From Saccoglossus kowalevskii (taxonomy: Eukaryota; Hemichordata; Enteropneusta; Harrimaniidae): a stretch of DNA of 11,253 bases. Positions 1-7,106 of the stretch are shown in pieces. The number at the start of each line of letters is the position of its first letter. Position 1 is the stretch's first letter. A program made the translations under genes and the position numbers. The stretch covers positions 585,526 through 596,778 of the forward strand of contig NW_003135336.1 of NCBI RefSeq assembly GCF_000003605.2, read 5' to 3'. The notes below the pieces were generated by a model. It searched no databases. It was not told the origin of the DNA and saw nothing but the letters and a program-made list of their open reading frames with translations.

Positions 1-20
1 ATATATATATATATATATAT
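1..20. repeat. (AT)n microsatellite at the window start
   Basis: Ten AT units from the first base, running into ACATACATTATATATACATT; probably longer outside the window. Confidence 0.9.
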
Positions 21-62
21 ACATACATTATATATACATTATATTTCTTTATATCACAACAG

Positions 63-176
63 GAAGAATCAATGTATTGTTATTCATTGGTGGTGAAAAT
101 GAAATTTTTTGTAGCCAAACCTGGCGTAAAGTTGGTAGAAACCCAGATAATGTCCACTGGCAATGAGTTAGTGTAA
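63..176 (+). CDS. Possible terminal coding exon of an unidentified upstream gene
   Basis: After a T-rich acceptor-like run ending in CAACAG at 62, a frame of 37 codons reads to TAA at 174-176. It begins EESMYCYSLVVKMKF, continues FVAKPGVKLVETQ and ends STGNELV. Composition looks protein-like (mixed charged and hydrophobic residues), and a cluster of AATAAA signals follows about 450-490 bases later, as expected of a last exon with a 3' UTR. I do not recognise the protein. The exon may be chance, since it is short and the window shows nothing upstream. Confidence 0.3.
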   Translation, partial: EESMYCYSLVVKMKFFVAKPGVKLVETQIMSTGNELV

Positions 177-700
177 CCCATGATTATGTATCTTAATCTT
201 TATACAGCGCCTCACTTATTATAATTGTGTACACTTTTCTTTCTTTTTTTCTACTAGTGGAACATTCTTTTGCAACAGTTATTTATTGGAAATATTTTTG
301 TGTGTGAAATGCTGTATTCCCCCATTTGTTCCTAGTTATACTGCCAGGGATTAACAATATGAAACAATTCATGTTCTTGGTCAACCATTAAATTGTTTGT
401 TTGTCTGCATCGCATTCAAACCACAATGTAGAATGCTGTCATATGCCTCGGCTTGTTGTCATGACATTATCATTTGTACTTGGTGTTTGCCATTGATGAT
501 AGATTCATGTATATAGTAATAAAACCAGTATAGATTATCAATTAGCATGCATAGAATGCAAGTAAACTTGATGAATTATGGGAAAGGGTGGTTTCTTTGT
601 GCAAATTCACCATGAAATATGTATACTTAATAAAATAAAACATTTTCATAAAGTTTCAGAAATAAAAGTTTGTAATATTGCATTTGTTGTTTATTTGTCA
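177..700 (+). other. Intergenic or 3' UTR stretch after the possible terminal exon
   Basis: AT-rich, with no long frame. Another acceptor-like run ends in CTACTAG at about 258 and is followed by 25 open codons to a TAG, too little to call. It would be 3' UTR if the exon at 63-176 is real. Confidence 0.3.
629..666 (+). terminator. Cluster of AATAAA poly(A) signals
   Basis: AATAAA at 629-634, 634-639 and 661-666, followed by a T/GT-rich run at about 683-698 (TTTGTTGTTTATTTGTC). This is the arrangement of a + strand cleavage site near 680-690. Such hexamers are also frequent by chance in AT-rich DNA. Confidence 0.4.
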
Positions 701-742
701 CTGTGGCTAAGATTATGATATGTTTTTCTTGCTACCCAAATG

Positions 743-771
743 TACATGTATAATATAGTATAATACATGTA
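743..771. repeat. Near-palindrome capped by TACATGTA
   Basis: TACATGTA at 743-750 and 764-771 bracket an AT-rich centre; the arms pair almost completely. It lies between the poly(A) cluster and the dispersed repeat. Confidence 0.6.
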
Positions 772-874
772 TATGAAACTAAACTTGAAGATGGTCATGC
801 ATTCTACACAATTTTACCCCATGAGATGGTTTTTAGTCCCTGCAGTCTGAAAACGGGGACTTCTGTTTTGACCT

Positions 875-898
875 CTGTCTGTCCGTCCGTCCGTCCGT
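875..898. repeat. (GTCC)n microsatellite at the repeat head
   Basis: Roughly six tetranucleotide units of CTGT/CCGT type, the first ones with T in place of C. Confidence 0.9.
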
Positions 899-1009
899 GC
901 ATGCATGCGTTCGGACCTGTATCTTAGAAATGCCTGGACCAATCACAATCAAACTTCACACATACATCATACATGATATTGTACATATGCACATCAATTT
1001 GTTTCACGA

Positions 1010-1600
1010 TCTGATTCAAGATAGCCAAATGGTGGCCATTTTTGTTCTAAAAATCATCAAAACTAAGTATTTCTCTGTTGTTTACAGATGGATTTTGTTC
1101 AAACTTGGTATATACGTTGGACATTATAGGACCTTGATGCACATTATTTTGTTTTCAGATAAAATTCAAAATGGCTGACTGGTGGCTATTTTGTTTTAAT
1201 AAATGTGGTTCTAGTGCCATATCTGACTTGCTGTGACTGATTATGTTCAAATTTTAAATATTCATTATACATCATGTCATAGATATACAGATATATTGGT
1301 TTGATGATTCTATTAAAAATGGCCGAATGGTGGCCATTTTTGGCTAAAAAATCATCAAAATCAAGAATTTCTCTGCTGTTTACAGATAGATTTTGTTCAA
1401 ACTTGGTACATGCATTAGACATTACTGGTTCCTGATGCACGTTATTTTATTTTTTAGATCGGATTCAGAATGGCTGACTAGTGGCCATTTTGTTTTAATG
1501 AATGGGCTTCTAGAGCCATATCTCTGACATGCTTTGATTGACTATGTTCAAATTTTATATATTCATTATACATGTTTTCAAAATGGCTGATTTTGTCTTA
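1010..1600 (+). repeat. Two tandem modules of about 299 bp inside the left repeat
   Basis: Matching landmarks are offset by 298-301 bases: GGTGGCCATT at 1031 and 1329, TTTACAGAT at 1081 and 1379, TGATGCAC at 1135 and 1433, ATGGCTGACT at 1171 and 1470, and TATGTTCAAA at 1242 and 1543. A truncated third start follows at about 1575 (TTTTCAAAATGGCTGA). Confidence 0.85.
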
Positions 1601-1650
1601 ATTAATGCAGTTCCAGAGCAATATTTCTCAATACTCGTTTGACAACCAGA

Positions 1651-2450
1651 TACAAATGTCAATCATTTAAATGTTAAACAATCATCAAAATCATATTCCT
1701 GACATGTTTATATTCCAGCTATATTACTGTAAACAAAACTATATATCTTAAATTCGACAACTAACTGGGACTGTGCCATGCATGGCTTGTTTATAATAAC
1801 CTGTCCACAAAATATAACAGTTTCCCAAAATTTTTCATGAAAAAATCTACAATTTGACACGGAATAATTCAGCACATTCAAAAGTCTATGTACAGGTTGT
1901 ATTTCTGTGCATCAGTAGTCTTCCTAGGCAGTCAATCAGTGAGATGCAAGGTTAGAATCTCCACTAATCTTTAGGGTTGACATCTGGGTATTTTCACCAT
2001 CTAGCAACCATCACGGTGAAACTGCACTCTGGGATAGTTGCTGAGACTCCTGAACAATGTAACAAGATTACCCCTACATGTGCAACATGTAAGAAATTTT
2101 GTTGCTCCGGATTGCTTCAAAATAGAGTTTATGCTGTTTCTTCAACTTTTTTTCACCGTTCTTCGACAGGTAGCACAGAACTCACAAAAAACATAGCATG
2201 TTTTGTGACATATCTCTGCCCTTGTGACTAACAACATAATAGATTTGAGGGATATAATAGCCTTTACACAATGTGAAACTTATTTTCATTACATACGTTT
2301 TCTTTTGTGATTATAAATTGTTTTAAAAACAAGTACCGGTATATTACAAGTTAGGACCATCACTGTTTTTAGTTATTGTTTAACATTCAAATTTAGTAAC
2401 TCCAATTTTAATTATCAGTTAATCAAACATTGAATTATGGGAAATACACA
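1651..2450. other. Intergenic, nothing recognised
   Basis: No repeat boundary, RNA gene or convincing exon. An open frame at 1977-2231 lacks an ATG start and shows no family resemblance. Confidence 0.5.
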
Positions 2451-2470
2451 ACGTTAAACAAAATCCATCT

Positions 2471-2596
2471 TGCCCGTAACTCGAAGTTCGGTCAACTGTT
2501 AATTAAAGTTTGCGTTACTAAATGTGAACAAAGACAAAAATATATGTTGCCCGTAACTCAAAGTTCTGTAAAACGCTAATTGAACATCAGGTTACA
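2471..2596 (+). repeat. Two diverged direct repeats, period 77
   Basis: TGCCCGTAACTC starts at 2471 and again at 2548; each is followed by an AAGTTC-containing stretch, TTAATT/CTAATTGAA and a GTTAC-like end. About 45-50 bases match imperfectly. Confidence 0.6.
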
Positions 2597-2599
2597 ATT

Positions 2600-3763
2600 T
2601 GGCCGTGGTTTCTAAAATAAGGGCGTGGTCATGTTTGTAACTCTATGTTCATTACTCGAACAATTCAGCATCTCGGGGAAAATATACTTATTTTATTTCT
2701 AAGCTTCAGTTTAGTCTATTTTTTGTTTGTTTTTCTTGATCATTGATTTATTGTTTTTTTCATTCATACCTACATTTTGCATCAAATATATCTTTCCATA
2801 GACTTACAATGTGTATCTGTGGCTAGCTAGTACATGCAGAATTAATTTTAGTAATGTTGTATTCTCCTAGAACAGACTTGGAAGCAAGTTCAAACAAAGC
2901 AATTATTGAGATGTAATTCTAGATATGGGATATTATGGAATACTGCTTTATGATAAACTTTATCTTAGAAGTTATTTCAAAGATTCTTGCAAATATATCC
3001 GTGATTTGAGCTTTTTTCGCTGAAGAAAAATAATACTATATTTGTGGTTGATTTTGTACATTATTTGAAATTATTGCTGATCATGGTAGTGTGTTAAATT
3101 ATTATTATGAAAATCTTTGATTCCTAATATATATTTCTTTATTGCAAAGAAAAGTATTCGCTCTAAAATATTCTGTTATGTAACACAATGTGTATGATGG
3201 CGCTGCACAAGTTGGGTGACAAGCATGTATGGCTGTGACCGGGGCTGTGATAAGATATGATATGGACTTCGAACTTGTTTGTCAATTGTACGACACCCAT
3301 TTCTGTCATAACGTCTTATATCAGGGAAATAGAAGAGTGCATTTGGCGGTGCGCTTACTCAGTGTGCTGTCCCTTGGAACTACGGCATCACCGAGTTCTA
3401 ATGATGAAATGTCACTGACCACTGTGTAAATCGTTTTAGAATCTACTGCAATCACAATTGTCCTGAACTGTGTGACCGCACATTGACATACACTGATTTG
3501 TTCTTCCTGATAACTTGGTGAGTGAAATAAGTTCTCGTTTTCACTAATTTGATACCCCCCCCCCCACCTCACCATCAACCTTACTAGTGTATATGTGTTT
3601 TACAAGTGTTTATAAAAGGTTTGAAATCTAGTGTTGTAGGCAGATATCGCTGTTCCGTCAATGGTATCATTTTGAGGATATAAATAGATGATTCCTATCT
3701 AGCACATTTGGCACAATGTCCGAATAGGAATATTCTAGATAGTATTATTACAGTATACTTTTG
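2600..3763. other. Intergenic, nothing recognised apart from an 11-base C run
   Basis: AT-rich sequence with a C11 homopolymer at 3555-3565. Open frames at 3229-3429 (+) and 3321-3578 (-) overlap each other and resemble no family I know. Confidence 0.5.
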
Positions 3764-3896
3764 TTAAAGGGCGGTAGTCGTCGTGCTGCGTCCTGTTCGA
3801 TGTGGGACTCATAGCGACGTATACAACGCGTATAAAATACATTGTTTATTTACATGACATTCGAACACGCGCTGCGAGACGACCACCGCGCTTTAA
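3764..3896. mobile_element. TTAA-flanked MITE (copy 1)
   Basis: TTAA at 3764-3767 and 3893-3896 bracket terminal inverted repeats of about 36-38 bases. The left begins AGGGCGGTAGTCGTC, and the right, read on the opposite strand, begins AGCGCGGTGGTCGTC; both continue to a TGTTCGA word with one small gap. The interior is about 55 bases and non-coding. This fits a non-autonomous DNA transposon with a TTAA (piggyBac-like) or TA target site; the symmetric ends leave these two undecided. It is rich in CpG compared with its surroundings. Confidence 0.75.
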
Positions 3897-4635
3897 GTGT
3901 AATCATTATCATGCACCGAAACAGCTACAATGTAATAGTAAAATAAACGAAAGCCGGTATGTTGATTTATTGGACAATGGTGCATACAGTTATTATTATG
4001 GTAAACATTTCAATATTAATTATTGAAACCGTAGTCTAATCTAATACAATATGCCTTAGCTGGGTCATATGGAGAACCGACTTCTGGTAAACATGTAAAA
4101 ACTACACAGAGGATCGGTATTTTCGTAAGCTGTAATCAATTGTTTTTATTTTCGTAATAAGGTAATTTAAATAAATAAAAAATGTAATCCGTAGACATGG
4201 GCAAGGTGTAAAATGTAATCAGCTATTGTATTTGTTCACAATTTGTACAAAGATACATGTATTATTTCTTGTAAGCGTATAAAGCATTTTCCAAATTAAA
4301 TGTCTTAATTCGTACACAGTTTTCAATTTTGATTCTTAAACTCTAATTATCAAAAATATTATAAAAATGTAAAATGTAGTTAGGAATTTGCTTTATTTGT
4401 AAAGTGTAAAAACCTATTTTTTACTGTAAATAGAATTTTCTTTTCCTGCAAAAATGTAAAATGTCGTTTTTAATTCCTGTAACCTGTACCAGCTATCCCC
4501 CCTTGCCCCCTACACATTATTCAACTTTATGATGTCACATTATATGCTTGGTCAATGAAAATGCATGTTTTGATTAATTGTAAAACGATCAGTATTTGAA
4601 ATGTTTATTATAATTTTCAATTTAATTTCTTTCAG
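3897..4635. other. AT-rich intergenic stretch with repeated AAAATGTAA words
   Basis: AAAATGTAA-type words recur near 4180, 4211, 4366 and 4452, with an AAAATGTAAAATGT pair about 85 bases apart. They may be remnants of an old tandem element or just low-complexity AT-rich sequence. No gene found. Confidence 0.35.
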
Positions 4636-4727
4636 TAGTTGATAACATTCCGCCATATCGTGGTGGCATTGGCAAAGGAGAGATTTTATCATGTAAAGGA
4701 CATTGTTTACTATGGGTGTTTTCATGA
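4636..4727 (+). CDS. Exon-like open segment of unknown ownership
   Basis: A textbook acceptor (AATTTCTTTCAG, ending at 4635) is followed, in phase 2, by VDNIPPYRGGIGKGEI, then LSCKGHCLLWVFS and TGA at 4725-4727. Composition is protein-like, with Gly/Pro turns and a buried LLW strand. LLWVF loosely recalls the W-x-F strand of GOLD domains, but that is a weak impression, not an identification. No donor precedes the stop, so it would be a terminal exon or a relic. AATAAA at 4955-4960 could end such a transcript. No partner exon is visible upstream. Confidence 0.3.
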
Positions 4728-6334
4728 GTGTGTATTAACCTCTCACCGTGACTGTAGTTAGATGACCTATATCACATCTGACCTATCAGCCCTTAGGTGT
4801 GTGATACTAACGATGCATCACGTTATCCACTGCAGGCAGTACTTAATACTTGACCTAACTGCTCGTTTCACAATTGAACACATGTTTGGTTCTCTTATGC
4901 TTCTCTGGCTGAATATTCAAATATACGGTTTTTAATGCACAACCAAAATTACAAAATAAATCCTGCAAAATAATAATCATAAAGGTTTGATGTGTTCTGC
5001 ACTGTATATTGATATGAAATACTAGTTTACACTTTAGTGTTTTATAGTCAAGGCATGTGGTATACATGATATCCAGCATTGTATTAATTCAGTTTGGTAT
5101 AAATAATGATAGCGATCAACTAGTTTTTAAATCAAGGTTGGTTCTAGATGCATTATTTATAAATATATTCCGGACTTAATTGGTGAAAATATTAAATCAG
5201 ACATAGATATGACAACATACTTCAAGCATACATTTCCTACGATCGCAATGATATATGTATATTTCATTGAACTTAACTTGAACATTATATCACAGTCACG
5301 CGACTTGCCTACACACTGAAATCAACAAGTATATATTCGGAAATAGATGTCAATAGCCATCTACCTGTTCCAAAAATACTCAATGTGTATTTCACACACG
5401 CACACAGTTCACTCCCCTACATGCCTACTATGATAGGTTATCATTCAATGCAATAAAATACACGACAGCAAAGTAAATACTACTCCATATGACCTATGGA
5501 GAAAATTAAACAGTTCTTGGGCCCCCTGTCTGTTTTTTATCTGCATAATAACCACCTACTAAATGTCATTGATAAGACGCAAAATTGATTGTTAATTAAT
5601 TCATTGTTAATGGCAATGTTATATGTCTGAGTCGCATTAATGACAATGAATCCAATTCCTAAGTCAATTGTTACGAAGAGAAAAAGTGTCTGCGAAAAAA
5701 TAAATATTCGCCACAACTCTTCAAAAAATCGCAATTGAAATGGCACAGAAATAATTCCCTCATTATGAAATATTTGTTAAACATTGCCTTTTAATGTAGT
5801 GTACATTGACTGTTTACTTTCAAATTGATGTATTGTTGAAAGTTGGTGCAAAATTGTGCAGTAATAATTGACTAGTTTAGACATTCTTTCGCACACTGGA
5901 ATAAACTTCATCATCACAATACTTAGTATGGGGTAATCTGATTTAAATAATAAATGGTATCCCTGCTTATTGTGGCCCTCACTGCTTTACTGCATACATG
6001 TACATTAACTGAATGTTTTCTGTAATTACTGTGTTATGCTAAGGTTACCATTATCCCTCGACTTGAGCTTAAGAACTCGCAGAAAATTGTGGGTGGGATA
6101 TTTGTTGATATAAGAATACCCAGATTATTTTATATCGTATCCCTTTTATTGATGAATATTATTTGTTTCTTCAAGATGTCAATTTAACTGTTAGGATGGA
6201 AGTTTGCCTGATTGTAGCCAAATCCTTGGGTATTTCTTATATAAGTGCATTCTAATAACATTTTACTTTACTTTCGGCAATGCTGTCTCAGCAAATCTTA
6301 GTAATGCAATGGCATTATTGTTACAGTCGATACT
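4728..6334. other. Intergenic, nothing recognised
   Basis: AT-rich with only short frames, none with an identifiable motif or good splice context on either strand. Probably the upstream flank of MOGAT. Confidence 0.5.
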
Positions 6335-6450
6335 AAAGTCGATAAGTTCTCTAAGGGATCGACTGAGTGCGACAAAAATCCGCACGTCACCAACGGAAGT
6401 ACACGACCGAGGCTTTGAGAATAACGTAACCTAAGTTTCTGGAGTGAGAT
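6335..6450 (+). promoter_or_regulatory. CpG-rich patch upstream of MOGAT; candidate promoter or first non-coding exon
   Basis: About nine CpGs fall within roughly 100 bases here, whereas the surroundings are CpG-poor. It contains ACGTCA at 6384-6389 (half of a CRE) and CGGAAGT at 6394-6400 (ETS core). A weak possible donor, GTGAGA, starts at 6444, which would give a 160-bp intron to the acceptor at 6604. No TATA box is obvious. Position and composition are the only support. Confidence 0.35.
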
Positions 6451-6604
6451 CGTCACAGTCAAATATTTAATTATATGAAAAACTGAATCAAACGTGCAAT
6501 CGGATCAATCCGGTATGCATTACTCGTCGGATGACAGCTGGCTGCTATACTAACTGCAAATTATTAATCAAGGTTTGAGTAATTTCTTTTCTACTTGTTT
6601 TCAG

Positions 6605-6613
6605 GCCACCAAC
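6605..6613 (+). other. End of 5' UTR of MOGAT after a splice acceptor
   Basis: A 20-base pyrimidine-rich run ends in TTTTCAG at 6604, immediately before GCCACCAAC and the ATG. This is the shape of a 3' splice site, so the 5' UTR is probably split and its first exon lies upstream. A transcript reading straight through cannot be excluded. Confidence 0.6.
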
Positions 6614-7106
6614 ATGACTACATTTTTGGGTATTGATTTTGCTCCTTTTAAAGTGCCTTTACATCGACGTTTGGAGACACTGGCAGCATTGAAATTTGTG
6701 TTTAGTTTTGTTATAATGCATACTATGGCCACCTTGCTTGTCCTGTATGTGGTGTTTTATACATCATATTACTGGCTAGCTCTGATATATCTGTGCTGGC
6801 TTTGCTACGACTGGCATACCCCTTCTCGCGGTGGTCGCAGAGCAAAGTGGTATCGTACCTGGGTACTATGGAGATATTTCCGAGACTATTTCCCAGCCAA
6901 GTTGATAAAAACGCACGAACTGGATCCACAATATAACTATGTGATTGCTTATCATCCGCATGGTATCATGGGAATGGGCGCATTTATTCACTTTGGCACC
7001 GAAGCAACAGGGGTTAGTAAGTTATTTCCCGGAATCACGCCTTACTTAATGATCATGAAGATTTTGCTCAATTTGCCGATAGTACATGATTATTATATGC
7101 TCCCAG
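6614..7106 (+). CDS. MOGAT: MOGAT coding exon 1 (residues 1-164 and first base of codon 165)
   Basis: The start is the first ATG after a strong acceptor (polypyrimidine tract then AG at 6603-6604) and sits in a good context, GCCACCAACATGA. The encoded N-terminus, [12 protein letters not shown], aligns with the start of vertebrate MOGATs. The open frame continues upstream to 6575, but with no ATG and across the acceptor, so that part is intron. The exon carries the membrane hairpin, DYFP and HPHG in one piece; vertebrate relatives split this region among more exons. The donor GTAAGA begins at 7107 and the exon ends in phase 1. Retention of intron 1 would add nine residues and then stop. Confidence 0.93.

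Larger units (their letters stand above)
831..1650 (+). repeat. Dispersed repeat element, left copy, with (GTCC)n head
   Basis: Begins near TTTTAGTCCC; GTCCC at 836-840 pairs with GGGAC at 856-860 as a short stem. A (GTCC)n tract follows at about 875-898, then GCATGCATGC. The body consists of related modules carrying AAATGG(C/T)...GGTGGCCATTTT, AAATCATCAAAA and GATTTTGTTCAAACTTGGTA. No transposase or reverse transcriptase frame is visible, so it is non-autonomous. The same modules reappear in the same orientation at 10680-11253. The right end is vague because the last module decays. Confidence 0.75.

Noticed and set aside
897-1440. Open frames on both strands in the left repeat
   Set aside because: They fall across the tandem non-coding repeat modules and carry no transposase or reverse transcriptase motifs.
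1977-2231. Open frame of 84 codons with several cysteines (TCATCKKFCC)
   Set aside because: It starts at a non-ATG codon in a eukaryote; the cysteine spacing fits no zinc-binding family I know, and no splice sites flank it.
3229-3578. Overlapping open frames of 66 codons (+) and 85 codons (-) in GC-richer sequence
   Set aside because: They shadow each other, lack family resemblance, and have no clear splice or promoter context. One is interrupted just upstream by a stop, after a short MALHK frame.
5537-5746. Minus-strand frame with hydrophobic stretches (membrane-protein look)
   Set aside because: AT-rich DNA gives Phe/Ile/Leu-rich frames by chance; no motif, start context or splice sites support it.
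6575-6613. Extension of MOGAT by 13 residues upstream of the chosen ATG
   Set aside because: It has no ATG (starts at TTG) and consists of the polypyrimidine tract of a splice acceptor. Family N-termini start at the later Met.
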